A stretch of DNA of 64,000 nucleotides from Sciurus carolinensis (lineage: Eukaryota; Chordata; Mammalia; Rodentia; Sciuridae): NCBI RefSeq assembly GCF_902686445.1, contig NC_062229.1, positions 3,001,003 to 3,065,002 on the forward strand, given 5' to 3'. The notes beneath the pieces were generated by a model that had not been told where the DNA came from, made no database searches, and saw nothing but the letters and a program-made list of their open reading frames with translations. Position 1 is the first letter of the stretch. Every line of letters begins with the position of its first letter. The position numbers and the translations under genes are program-made. Below are positions 9,822-20,900 of the stretch, one piece after another.

Positions 9822-10710
9822 TGCTGGTGAGACAACAGAACCAGGGCACAGCGAGGCGCCTTCGACCAGGGACCCCGCCTTGGCTCAGCGGGGCAGCCCC
9901 TGTGCCCGGGCACCCACACGGTGGGCCCGGAGGCGTGGGGACCACCAATGCCTTCAACAGGGACACGGGCCGTCCATGGACGACCCCGCGAGGAGTAGGA
10001 GGGGTGGCTGAACGGAGCCGGGGACAAGGTCCAGGAGGTGCTGCCAAAGCCACCACGTTCAAAGCGAACGACGGCAGCAGCCTGGCCACCAGCCCCGCCG
10101 GAGCTGGAAAGAGTTTCAGTGGCACCAGACGGGTTGCTCTTCCCGTCCCTACAGTGGGTGACCTGCTGGACCGCGGAGCACAGGGCTGGGGCCTGGCTGC
10201 AGGGCAGGCTTCCTCGCAGGGTCTGAAGTGCGAGCAGCAGCCTGCCCCGGGTCCACCATGCTGCTGCCGGCCGCCAGGGACCAGGGTGCCAAGGTGCTGC
10301 GAGTGTCCAGAGGGTACAGCGAAAAGGGTGGTCGGGGACAGAGGCAGGCCGGAAGCCCCTGTCGGGCGGGGACACAGAGGTGGGCAGGGCCGGAGCCCCA
10401 CTCCCCAGGGGAACTGCCAGCTGAAGCCAGGCAGGCCTGTCTGGGTGCTGACCGCGTCCCAGCTGCTGCAGGGCAGAGGGTCCGTGGCCCCTCAAAGGCC
10501 CTGCCATGTCCCAGAGGCCAGGCTGGGCAGGTGTGCACCCAGCCATCCCCAGCCAGGAGGGGACGCAGGCCTGGCTGGGTGCTGCAGGACCTGCTGAGGG
10601 GTCAGGGTCCTGGGGCCCGTGAGCTGGGCCTCCCTGAGGTGGTGCCTGCCCACTCACCTTCCCTGGACCCCAGGCGGGCAGCCTCACAGGCAGCTCTGGG
10701 GGGTTGCTGA

Positions 10711-10718
10711 TGACGTCA
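10711..10718. promoter_or_regulatory. CRE palindrome TGACGTCA in intron
   Basis: A perfect 8-bp CREB/ATF site, identical to two others in the promoter-proximal CpG block at 39407 and 40435. It lies in a CpG-containing stretch. Whether it is used is unknown. Confidence 0.4.
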
Positions 10719-11654
10719 TGGGGCTCAGGCTAAGCAGCGGGGCCGGGACGCTCCCTGTGGGCGTGGCTGCGAGCGCAGCTGCCCTTCTAGGTGCCTTGCA
10801 AGGCACAGGCCACCAGCGCTCTGCTCCCTGGGCGTGGGTGCGTGCGCAAGGCCGCCGTGAGCACCTCCACCCGTGTGCACACCACCCGCTGGGGCCCGGG
10901 AGCGTGTGGGCGCAGTGGCGGGGCAGGGGAGGCGCGGCCACTGTCAGGAGTGCCTGATTAGATAGTTCCTGCCCCACGCGCGGGGGCGGGGCCCTGGCCA
11001 CCCCAGCAGGGGCTCAGGGGGCAGGGTGGGCGGGGCCTGGCCGGAGGCCACGCCCAGGAGGCAGGGCAGCGAGGGCACCAGGGCCCAGGCCCGGAGGCTG
11101 AGGATCCAAAGCGAGGCCTTTCCACTCCCTGGGCACTGGGCAGAGGCGGGCACAGTGGCTGGCAGACCATGTGCCCGGGAAAGGTCAGCACAAAGCCACC
11201 CCCGGGAGGAGCCTGGGTGTGGGAGGAGCCCACCCTGTCGGCCAGCAGCCCCACTAGACAGGGGCAGGATCCAGCTTGGGCCTGGCTGGCCTGGCCTTAA
11301 AAGATGATCAAAACCCTCCAGATGCGACAGCAGAGCACAGAGACCTAAGGTCTCCGCAGCAGCCACTCCGTGAAACCAGCCACCTGCCAGCCTCAGGCAG
11401 TGCCCTGGGGCCACGGGGGCCAGTGGCAAGCCCACCCGGGAGCCGTCCCTCAGCTGAAGGCCGCCTGTGGCTCACGCCCGCAGAGGGATGTACCATGGCT
11501 CAACCCCTGGCTGAACCCCCTGTCTGAGGCTGCAGACAGGCTGGCAGCGACGGTCAAAGGTGACTGACCAGCAGCACCGTCCCCGCGGGCTCCAGGCCTC
11601 CTGCAGCATCCACTCATCCCGGTCAGGGGACTACCTACCACTTGTGAGCGCAGA

Positions 11655-11745
11655 CCTCACCCTACTTGATACACTCGGAAACTGCAGCTCAGAGAGGCTC
11701 GTTAACTTGCCTGAGGTCACACAGCTACAGAGCGGTAGCCTCTTG
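11655..11745 (-). repeat. MIR SINE, antisense
   Basis: Plus strand reads AACTGCAGCTCAGAGAGGCT, then TTAACTTGCCTGAGGTCACACAGCTA-like sequence, the reverse complement of the MIR core region. Typical old mammalian SINE. Confidence 0.75.
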
Positions 11746-12432
11746 GGACATGGACTCTCGAGGCTGGCCCCAGGCTACACCCTGGTGTGGCACAGAAGGG
11801 TGGCCGGCTGAGGGCTGTGGCAAGGCTGCCTGGGTGATGCTGTTTTATGAGAAACCAACTTTTTGGTGGCTTCAAAACCAGTTGAACAAAACCAGGAAGC
11901 CGGCCCATGGGCCCAGTGCCTGCCAAGCAGCACCTGCTGGGCCTTTCTTCTCTAGAGGAGCCACCATCACTAAACCATCTGGGGAAATGTCAGGCCCCTG
12001 TAGTACTGGCTCCTCCTAAGCCATGGTGATTAGCTGGGGGCTGAGACCTAAGTTAACTGGGGTGAGCCGAGTCTCCCAGGGATAAAGTCAGCACGGAAGA
12101 GAACAAGCCAAGGGGCTGAGCCCTGGGAGCCTGGGATGAACCCCTGGATCCAGCTGAACCTGAAGCCAGCCAAACCCTCCGCAGACATAATCTACACAAA
12201 CATGTTAATTCTCTCTTGTGCTTGAGCTGGGGGAGTCGGAGCCGCCTCTTGTCCTCAGAGGAGACTGGGACGTAAGAAGGAGGCCGACTTCTGTCCCCCA
12301 GGGACTTTCTCCCAAAGGGGCTGAACAGACCCTGCGTAGCAGCCCTAGGCCGGCAGTGCCAGGGGCTGGAGGAGGGAGATCCAAGGTCCCCAGAAGGACC
12401 CAGAGCGGCGGCTGGCCCTGCACCCCGCGTAC

Positions 12433-12574
12433 CTCGGAGCACGGTGAGCTTGGCGTGCACGGCGATCTCCCCGACGGGGTTCTGGGCCACACACTCGTAC
12501 ACGTTCTCGTCCCGCGGGGTCCGCAGCGGCTGGATCCTCAGCACGGCGCCCGAGCTCTCGTCAAACTCGATGGT
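12433..12574 (-). CDS. PTPRS: PTPRS coding exon 3: second half of Ig domain 1
   Basis: A 142-nt exon with acceptor CCGCAG before 12574 and donor GTACGCGG after 12433. It encodes residues 79-125 plus one base of codon 126. The peptide runs from [20 protein letters not shown] through [12 protein letters not shown] to AKLTVLR. YEC supplies the second Ig1 cysteine, pairing with the one in SFVCQATG, and the DENVYEC stretch is the usual Ig F-strand motif. Compared with the human protein as I remember it, the differences are conservative ([14 protein letters not shown]). The donor is weaker than its neighbours (GTACGC). The downstream intron is about 3.6 kb. Confidence 0.97.
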
Positions 12575-12834
12575 CTGCGGCGGGCAGTGGGCGCGGGGTG
12601 AGACCAGGCCGGCGCGGGCAGGGCCCGTCCAGGCGCGTGGGCGTGGCTGGCCGGCGAGCGCACGCGGAGCGACATCCCGCCCATGCCAGGAACCTGCTGG
12701 GCGGAGGCTCAGAGGGGGCAGGCGAGCTCGAGGGCACACAGCACAGGGCCCCGCGAGCCCGGCAGGGGCTGCCAGCCAGGTGCCCCCCCACGGTCACACC
12801 TGTGAGGTCCTCTGGGCAGGTGCGGCCCACTCAC

Positions 12835-12980
12835 CTCGAAGCGCTGAGAGTTGACCTTCTTGCCCTTCTTGTTCCAGGTCACCCGGGGCCTGGGGTCGCC
12901 CGTGGCCTGGCACACGAAGGAGGCCACGCCCCCCGACACGCCGATCTGGTCCTTGGGCTCCTTGATGAACCGGGGCGGCT
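12835..12980 (-). CDS. PTPRS: PTPRS coding exon 2: first half of Ig domain 1, with the glycosaminoglycan-binding lysines
   Basis: A 146-nt exon that completes the split codon for residue E30 and ends in phase at GAG (E78). The acceptor is CCCCCAG before 12980 and the donor is GTGAGTGG after 12835. It encodes residues 30-78, starting [14 protein letters not shown], with the Ig1 cysteine in SFVCQATG and the tryptophan in VTWNKK. The segment NKKGKK puts lysines at 67, 68, 70 and 71. In the PTP-sigma literature this cluster binds heparan and chondroitin sulfate, so ligand sensing is intact here. The first Ig domain also contributes to TrkC (NTRK3) binding. The small 260-bp intron that follows is typical of this part of the gene. 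Confidence 0.97.
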
Positions 12981-13741
12981 CTGGGGGTCAGCGAGAGGGG
13001 CGGCTGCGGTGGGTCTGGGCCGCGGGGAGGGCAGGGAGCAGAGCAGCCGGGCGCCTTCCCCTGACCAGGGCGCCGCGCATGGTCCTGTATCCCCAGACTC
13101 CGGCCGCTAGTCGTCGGAAGAGCCCTGAGGCGCTGGGACCCCCGAAGCAGCGCCAGGAGGGCCCAAGGTGCCCAGCCAAACCCCGAAGGCCGAAAGGAGA
13201 GGGGACGGAGGGGACGTGCCTGCCGTGGTGCAGCCAGCCTGGGGCGGCCGGCAAGGTGCGCCCAGGCCAGGCCACCGAGCCGTCCACACAGCAGGGACCC
13301 AGGAAGGCCGGCACCCACCCCAGGGGCCTCACCAGGCGCCCAGCGCACCCTGGCCTCGCCGCCACGCGCTGCCCTGACACTCCGGCAGGGCCTCTCACAC
13401 CCGGGACCTGGATGGCAGCAAAGGAGCCCAAGCTGTGGACGGGCCTCTCGTGCCCCCGCAGGGCGCCTGGCTGCCCTCCACGGTGGTGCCAGCACAGACC
13501 TGAATCGCCCCAGTGACCCTGCCTCAGGAAGTCCCTCGGCCGACCACACGTCCAACCAGAGGGGACCCAGCAGGTCACCCGGGTGGCCATGCGGCAGGAC
13601 CACGTGGCTGCAAGCCCCCCGGGAGCAGCGAGACCAGCCAGAAGACAGAAGAGCCACGGCCGCTGGGCTCGGCCGCGTGAGCGTGTGCTCACTGTGCCCG
13701 GGGACCGGCAGAAATGGGCAGGGCTGTGTCCTCACCCAGCG

Positions 13742-13835
13742 CCCTGTTAGGGTTAAGAACCACTTAAAGGTATTTGCGTTATTTTGCACAATAAAATCGT
13801 CTTTAGAATGAAGCTGACTAAACAAAAAAGTAAGA
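13742..13835. promoter_or_regulatory. AT-rich non-repeat patch in the intron after the signal-peptide exon
   Basis: A short AT-rich stretch in GC-rich intron with CCACTTAA and two C/EBP-like motifs in tandem (TTGCGTTAT and TTGCACAAT). It looks like a small conserved element rather than a repeat, but this is judged by eye. Confidence 0.3.
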
Positions 13836-15599
13836 ACCTCGAGTGAGTCAAAGCCTGGGGCTGGAGGCCAGGCAGGGCCGGAAACCGGCCAGGCCAGGGG
13901 GTGGAGAGACCTCAGGGGCCACACAGGTTCTCCCCGAGGGTTCTGGGAAGTTTCAGAAACAGAGCAGCTCAGAGGCCTCAGGTTCCAACTCTGGGTCCCC
14001 ACAGGCCCAGCTCTTCCCATCCGTGGCTCCAGCAGGACCAGTCTCACCTCCCTCACATAACACCCTGCTTCTGTTGATATCACCATCTGTCTACACTGGC
14101 CATCTCTCCTGAGAAGCAGTAGACTCCGGCATACAGGCACCTGCAGCCTCACTCAGGCTGTGTCCTGGCCTAGTGATTGCTGATCCCACTGCACAGCCTG
14201 GGGGCGCTAAGGGGCTTGTGAAGGTCACAGAGCTGACACGAAGCACCGAGATTTGTGCCTGGGCCTCTGTCTTGGAGCCTGAATCTCAGGTTCCTACCAA
14301 GTCCAGGCCTCCAGGCTGATTAAGGCAGACATTTTGCTCCCCGTCCCTCCCTGGCTGCCTGCCTGGGCCCCCTCCTTCCTGCCTCAGGAATGGTGACCCC
14401 AGGTCACGTGTGCTCAGCCGAGGGCACGGGGAAAGTCACCCCAGAGGGTAAACTGGAAGGAGGGGGCAGTGAGCTGCGCCCAGCTGCCTGGGTGGCCAGG
14501 AGCCAGGACACGCCCCCTGCACCCTCCAACAGACAGCCTGGGGGGACGGGGCCCTCGTCTGGGCTGCTGCTCCCTGGCCCTGGCCCTGGCCCTGACCTGG
14601 CAGCCACCCTGTCCCTGGGGCATGGCCAGCACCATCCTGGGAGCCGCCTGGATTGCTGTGGGCTGGGGGCCTGGGGACCCCGGCAAGGGGCCTCCTTCCC
14701 TGGGACCTTGCCCATCCCTCTGCCTGCTGACCCCGCCCCCGGCCGCAGGCCTGCTCTGCTGAGCGGAGGCCCGACAGGCCCACCTCGGGCAGCTCCGGGC
14801 GCCCCGCCAGCCCCGGCGAGCTGTCGTCGGAAGGCGTCCGGTGGGTTCCTGGAATCTCCTGGGCACAGCCCTCCCGGCCCTCTCTCTGGGCAGAGGGGCT
14901 GAGGCACAGGACAAGCGCCCAGCCTGCGAAGCGGCCAGCCTCTCTGCGCGCCTGAGGCCGCGTGGGGAAATGCCCAGCCCTGGGTCACCCAGCTCACCCC
15001 GGCCAGCGCAGGGTCCGGGCAGCGGGAGAGGAGTTTCAGGCCCGGCCCGACCTGAGCACCCAGGAAGCCCGAGTAGTGACGGCGGTCAGAGCAGAGGCCG
15101 GGGCTGGGGCCCGCCTCCCCCTCCGGGCCGGGCTTGGCCCGGTTTCTGTTTTTCCATTTCGGATTGTGTAGAAAATAACCTGCCTGACAGCAGGTCCAGC
15201 CCCTGCCCCCGACCCGCCAGGCCCAGCCCCACGGCACCCTGGGCAGGTCCCCGGACCGCGATCCCCTCCCTCGGCACCTGCGAAGGCGTCGGCTGCCTGT
15301 CCAGGCCTCCCAGGGGCCAGTGCCCCACCCTGCACGTCCCCAAGGACCCAGGCCACTTCCTGATACTGCCAGCCCGGGTCACATGCCCACAGCCCCTGCT
15401 GGGCACCCTGTGCTCAGTCCCACCAGACAGACCCACTTCCTGGGCCCAGATGCGCCATGCTTGGAGACGCGCCCGGTCTGAGGCTGGGGCAGCGCGGTCC
15501 TGGGCGCACCTGCCTCCTCCCCATGGCCGGAGCCAGCAGGCGCCTGAGCACGGGCGCTGGCCCTCCCGCCGCCGCCTCCTGGCTCCACCTCCCCGCGGG

Positions 15600-15830
15600 C
15601 GCAGGGCCCGGCCTTCCGCCCTCCTGCTCCCGCTCCTGGCTCCGTCCTGCCTCCGGGCCTTTGCACGGCCGCGCCCTCTGCGGGGACTCCTTTCCTCGAC
15701 ACCCAAGGGCTCGTCCCTCAGGTCCTTGAGGCCTCTCCTCAGACGCCACCTCCTCACTGGGGTCCTCGTGGGCCAGTGCACGCCTGCCCTTAATCGTGCA
15801 CCCCTCCCTCCCCGGCTCCCTCCCTGCTCG
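15600..15830 (+). repeat. L2 (LINE2) 3' fragment
   Basis: Contains the L2 hallmarks: CCTCCGGGCCTTTGCACGG, then CGCCCTCTGC, CCTCAGGTCCTTGAGGCC and CGCCACCTCCTCACTGG. One of about fifteen such fragments in the window. Confidence 0.65.
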
Positions 15831-15932
15831 CGGCTGCGGGAGGGGTGGCATGTCCACAGGCCCCGCAAGCGTCCCCTCAGGAGCAAGAGCCGCGCTGGGG
15901 CCCACGGGCCGCCCGCTCCACCCGCCTCTTAC

Positions 15933-16107
15933 CTTCCGCAGCGCAGCCGCCGACCAGCAGGACCAGCAGGAGGCCCGTGGGCGCCACTGCGGACGGGCTG
16001 GGACCCCAGGCAGGTGCCATGCTGGGCAGCGACCTCCGCCCTCCACCGGGCGGGATGGCCTGGGCCCTCAGACGGCGGCCTCCAGCGGAGCGTCAGGCGG
16101 GCAGCGT
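15933..16107 (-). CDS. PTPRS: PTPRS first coding exon: 5'UTR end, start codon and signal peptide (CDS 15933-16020)
   Basis: Read on the minus strand, a pyrimidine tract and acceptor (CTGTCTCTGCAG) end at 16108 and the exon begins at 16107. It has 87 nt of 5'UTR, then ATG at 16020, 29 codons, and a phase-1 donor (GAAG then GTAAGAGG) after 15933. The start is well supported: context AGCATGG is a strong Kozak match, and an in-frame TGA lies 24 codons upstream. The peptide begins MAPAWGPSPS, has a leucine/valine-rich core (GLLLVLLVGG) and ends GCAAE, which is a classic signal peptide with cleavage expected after CAA. This matches the PTPRS N-terminus, as I recall it, apart from a few N-terminal substitutions. 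It directs the receptor to the secretory pathway and the neuronal surface. The following intron is about 2.95 kb. Confidence 0.95.
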
Positions 16108-19100
16108 CTGCAGAGACAGCGGGTGTGAGGGCAGCACGGGACGCGGGCGGGACCCAGACGGCGGAGCTCGCGGGACTGCGCCCGCAGCCCCACGTCCACC
16201 CGCAAACGCCTCCGCGGCTCCCCCGCTGGCCGCCTTCCCCACCCCACGACCCTGAGCTTGGCAGGTGACGCGCTTGCGCCCCACGAGCCGGCAGGCGCGG
16301 CACCGGATCACCCGTCCTCCGGGGCAGAGGGGCCGCCCTGCACCCCAGCTCCAGCGGGCGCTGCCGCCCCCCAGCGACCTCTCCTGCAGAGGTGGGTGGA
16401 GGCCAGGGTGAGGCGGAGGACAGCCCGGTGGCCACCCGCCCTGCACCCACCGGGCCATGCCCCGGGCGGGGCCAGGCCGTGGCCACAGAACCAGAGCCAC
16501 GTAATGACGGGGCAGCCCTGTGATCTGTTCCCAAAATACCCCACTGCGGTCACCATGCCGGCCCCGGCGGCCCCAGGGGAGGGCGCAGAGGGGAGAACAG
16601 GCGGGCGGGGCAGCGGGGTGCTGGGCATGAGCACACTCAGGTCACAGAGGTCACGGGCAGGCACGCAGTCAGACTGCACACGAGGAGAGCCACCGAGATG
16701 GCAAGCAGAGCGGACGCGCATCCGGAGACGCACGCGCACACGCACACCCCACCTGCTGGACTCACAGGCCACAAACACGGGCATGCGCAAGACCAGCCCT
16801 CGGACGCACAGGCCGGGCCAGATTCCCACACTGGGCCGCCTGGGCCGGGCGCCTGACCACCACGCGCACACTGAGACCACAGGCCTGCCAGGTCAGCTGC
16901 ACGGACCACGTGGCCCGCAGGTGCCCAACTCGGCCTGGGCAGACGTGGGCACACGGCAGAGCAGGCGTGCCCAGCAGCACACAGTCAGTCCACAGGCTGC
17001 GCAGCCAGCAGACCTCCCGAGCAGAATCGCAGCCCCGCACATAGTCAGACCACACTTACACCTGGACCCAGCCGGGGGAGAGCCCAGCGCACAGTCCCGG
17101 GTCCCAGGTCCCCACCCGAGGTCCTCGGGGCGACCAGCTGCAGCCAGGCAGCGACCACAGGGCCGCCCCACCCACGGACGCACATCTGCTCAGCTATATC
17201 TGGGAGGGAGGGGTCGGGTGGGACCACAGGGGTCAGGCTTCTGGGACAAGAGAGGGACGCCCGCAGTCAGGGGCATAGCCAGGGCCACCGCCCCCAGCTG
17301 ACCCTGGGGAGCCGGGCAGCTGCCCTCAAGCCCGAGGCGAGTCACTGCCCGGCTCACAGTGCCAACCTGCTGGGCCCATGTCTGGGTGGGGTGGCTGAGC
17401 CCCGCGTGGTGGCACTAGGCCATGGACACCCTGAGGCCCCGGGGCCTTCGAGACACGGGCAGTGGGCAGGAATGGGGGCAGCCGCGGGGGCAGAGCGTCT
17501 TCAAGCGACCAGGAGGAACATCAGCAGCCCCTGGCTCTGCCTGGAGAATCTGTCCCACGTCTGCCTGTTTTACCCTCTTCTTCCGCCTCCAGCTAGACCC
17601 TCTGTCCCCTCTGGCCTGGTGTCTGGGCTCCACATCCCGCTCCCTGTAGTGGCCTGGGGGCACCTGTGAACAACCACATCAGGGTCCCAGCCTCCTCTGC
17701 CCACAGCCCTCTGTGGCTCCCCCTCCTGCTCAGGGTCAAGCCCAAGTCCTCCCTGCCAGCCAGGCCCTGCACAAGCTGCCCCATCCACCCTTGCCCTCCC
17801 CTCCTCCCCCTCTGCTCCAGCCCAGAGGCTCCTAACTGTGCCTCTAACATGCCAGGCTCAGTCGTGCCCCAGGGCCTTTGCACATGAGCCTGGATGGAAT
17901 ATTAATGCTATTAATGGGCCGAGAATTAAAGGATGAATAGGAATCGGGAGCCACAGTGTCTCTGCACGAGGCACGTCACAAGGAAGGATGAGAAACGGCA
18001 CCTACGGGTCCCAGTGGGGGGCAGTGAGGGCCGAGGGTGGGGTGGGACAGGAGCCACAGGGCAGCCAAGCCTTGCGCGGCCCAGGCAGGGAGGGAGATGG
18101 CCAGCTCCATGCTGCGAGGCAGATGCCGCCACCCGCCAGGCTGGGAGGCCCATGGGTAACAAGGAGGGCATGGCCGGGTGGGGGTGCAACAACGAACTGA
18201 CAGGGGTCAGGAGGGGGCCAGGGGCCTGGGGCTCAGGGAGGGTCCCTCCCGTTCACCCGCCAGCACTGAGGGCTCCCGTGACAGGCGCAGAGGTGGGTCC
18301 CACCTCCCCCACAGGGAGGGACAGATTCGGGGCAGCGGGGGCGCCCCAAGGGCTCCAGCTGGGGGGACCTCGTGTGGACAGTGCATCTCTGTGCCCGGCA
18401 TGGCTCCTGGGCCATGCTGGGGTCTCTGTGCTGTGAGGTACAAGTGGGCACCCAATCCACCGGGCTCTGGGTCACGCGGTCGCGGGGCAGGCTTTGTGTG
18501 CCCACGCGGTCCAGGGAGCATGAAAGGGCGATTATGAGCCAGGGCTGGCGGCACACAGGCGCTGCTGTGTCACCCGCACCATGGGTCCCCGGCCTGGGGA
18601 CACACTGGGTGCCCCTCCCAGCGCTGATGCAGCCACCGGCCTCCGTCCCAGGGAGTCCAGGGACTTGCCTGCTCAATGTGGACCCCCAGGGGACCCCCCA
18701 GCCGCAGCCAGAGGAGACCAAGGCAGGCGAGGCTGCCGGTGGCCCAGGCCGGCACTGCCCCCGGCCACCCCCCTCGGACCCGAGGCCTGTCCTTGCTGCC
18801 TGAAATGTCATTTCCAGAACCTCAGAGCCCCTCCAGGGACTTCAGCCTCCTTGGAAGCCTGGGCCACTCAAGGATGAGCCACGCGGGGCCTGGCCACCAG
18901 AACCCTGTGGTCAGCGAGGCCTCCTGTCCCCAAGAGCCCTGCAGCACTGGCGGATGGGGGGCTGGGCCCGGCCCTCCCTCCTGGGCCAACGCCTCCCACT
19001 GGAAATGGACTCAGGGCAGGGCCCACACTTCCCGGCACCAAGGAGCCAGCTCGAGTGATGGTCCTGAAGGCTCAGAGTGCTGTCCCCAAAGTCCCCAGAG

Positions 19101-20532
19101 TCGGGCGTGGGTGGTGGCGCTGGGGGATAAAGCTGCGAGAGGCCTCCTGACAGATGAGGAAGCGGAGGCAGAGGGTGGCAGGTCACCAGGGGCTCAGCGG
19201 AGGACGGGGCTGGCTGGGCCCCCGCCCACCTCAGCCCTGCTGGCCTGTCCCCCCACCAGATCCGGGCAAGCCCCGCTGTCACACGGCCAGGCTCCAGCCC
19301 TCTGCTCCCTTCAGGAGGGGCCCGCGCCCTGCCAGCCTCTGGGCCTCTCCCTGGGCTCCTCCTGAGCCCTCCCCGGCCGGCTCCTCATCCGTAAGCTGCA
19401 GCCCCGAGACTGTGGACAGGGCTGGGCCTGGATCCCCAGGACCCAGCTCAGTTCTAGGAGCCCAGGACGCCCCTCCCGTCGCCAAAGCCCACCTTCCCCT
19501 TCTCAGCCCTGGCCGCCCACTTGGCCTCTGCCCCATTCGCTGCATGTGCCCCGGGGCCCACCACCCAGCCCACGGTGCCTGGTCCCCGCCAAACCCCAGC
19601 CCTCCTGCAGCCCGAAGCCCCCTGCGTGCAGGGCCCCAGGCAGTGTGTGGCGGGGCTGTGATCCCCGGGCACCAGCCCTCTCTCCACCCCAAGAACCCAA
19701 GGCCTCTACACGCCCTGGACGCCTCCTGCATGCCAGCCCCGCCGCGCAGTCCCGGCCACTCCTCCATTTTACAAGGGAAACTGAGACCCAAAGCAAGGCC
19801 CTGACGCAGGTGAGGCCGCCGTGGCCAGCAAGCTCCAGGCGGCAACCTGCGCACACAGCACGGGCGGCGAGCCTAACGCCCGGGTGAGTGGCAGTCAGGC
19901 CAGGGCCAGCGGGGAGCGGCAGAGGCTCGGGGTGCAAGGTCCCCCCGCCAGGCCTCTGGAAGGCTGTGTGCAGGCCTCTGGAGACCTTAGGGGTGCCAGG
20001 CAGGAGCGCTGGCACGGGGGCGAGGGAAGGCGAGGCCCGGTCCTCCCAGGGCCCCCCTCCCCCGTCCTAAAGCCCCCGGGGGGCGGGGGCGCAGGGTCAG
20101 GCCAGGGCCAGGAGCGCAAGGACCCCGAGGGGAGGAAAAGTTTCTGTGGTTTCGAGGGCGACTAAGGGCGGGGATCCCAGCCACACATCCCCGCCCCCAC
20201 CCGTTTGCACGGGGTCCTGCCGCCTCCTTGCTGGTGGGGGATGCCCAGGTCCCCGGGAGGGCGCCCCGCTGCCCCGCTGGGCTCCACCCGGCGATGGGGA
20301 GGGGCGAGCGGGCGGGGCGAGGGGCCTTGGAGCATAACGGTCTGGACTTTTCCAAAGTGCGAGCGAAGGCCCACCGGAATGGGCGGCCCGAGCTGCCCGG
20401 AGGGCGGCTGGCCAGGCCAGGCCCGCGCGCTGGGCGGGGGACACGGGGGTCGCCCCGCTGCGCGGCCTGGCGGGGGGCGAGGAGGGGCACAAAGCCAGGA
20501 GCGGCGAGCCTCGGGCTGGAGGGGTCCCGGCC
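16108..20532. other. Probable PTPRS 5'UTR intron
   Basis: No coding exon on either strand. GC-rich with scattered CA/CG-rich stretches (16690-16760), an L2 fragment at 17690-17890 and an antisense MIR-like patch near 19150-19190. The AT-rich 17888-17945 (ATTAATGCTATTAATGG) at the L2 edge may be repeat tail or a homeodomain-type site cluster. Confidence 0.5.
17690..17890 (+). repeat. L2 3' fragment
   Basis: Reads through the usual L2 order: CTCAGGGTCAAGCCCAAGTC, then CCAGCCAGGCCCTGCACAAG, CTCCAGCCCAGAGGCTCC and GCCCCAGGGCCTTTGCACAT. Confidence 0.7.
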
Positions 20533-20900
20533 ACTCACCCTGGCTCCGAGATCGGCGAGCCCCGCGCTGCCTCGCCGGGCCCTGCACAGCCGGTCCGCGC
20601 GCGTCCCGCGTCCGCCCCGAGCGCGGCGGCGCAGCGAGGACTCCGGGGAGGCCGCGGCCCAGCAAGCTCGGCCTGGGGGCGGGGCCGGGGCGGGCCGGAG
20701 GGGGCGCGGGGGCGGGGCCCCGGCCGGAAGTGGGACGGGGGACCCCGGGAGCCCCCTCCGCGGCCCAGACGCCCCGTGGGGCCCGCGCAGCGCCCCTGCA
20801 GGCACATCGCCCGCCCCCAGCGGGTCCGAGGCAGCCCTGCGCCCTCCCCGCGCGGCCGTGGCCGTGGAGACGCACCGGGCTCCCCAGGCACATCCAGACC
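20533..20900 (-). promoter_or_regulatory. CpG-rich block with candidate PTPRS non-coding 5' exon (donor at 20538)
   Basis: On the minus strand a CpG-dense stretch ends in CGGAGCCAGG followed by GTGAGTGG, a near-consensus splice donor with the exon ending at 20539. No acceptor is obvious upstream, so this could be a TATA-less alternative first exon about 4.4 kb before the coding start. The block is flanked by many GC boxes. The call rests on composition and one splice signal. Full-length cDNA or CAGE would settle it. Confidence 0.35.

Larger units (their letters stand above)
8867..12432. other. PTPRS intron between the Ig1 and Ig2 exons
   Basis: GC-rich intron of about 3.6 kb with no further exon. 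It includes a short imperfect tandem (9134-9170, CGGCCACCTGCT-type), a 14-G homopolymer (9808-9821), a perfect CRE palindrome (10711-10718) and an antisense MIR (11655-11745). Confidence 0.7.
12981..15932. other. PTPRS intron between signal-peptide exon and Ig1
   Basis: Nearly 3 kb with no exon found. It contains the AT-rich patch at 13742-13835, a short GGCCCT tandem at 14575-14600, and an L2 fragment near 15600-15830 (GGGCCTTTGCACGGCCGCGC followed by a CACCTCCTCA segment). Confidence 0.65.

Noticed and set aside
14841..16268. 475-codon plus-strand frame across the signal-peptide exon
   Set aside because: Low-complexity P/R/A composition, no domain, and it covers the real minus-strand exon and an L2 fragment.
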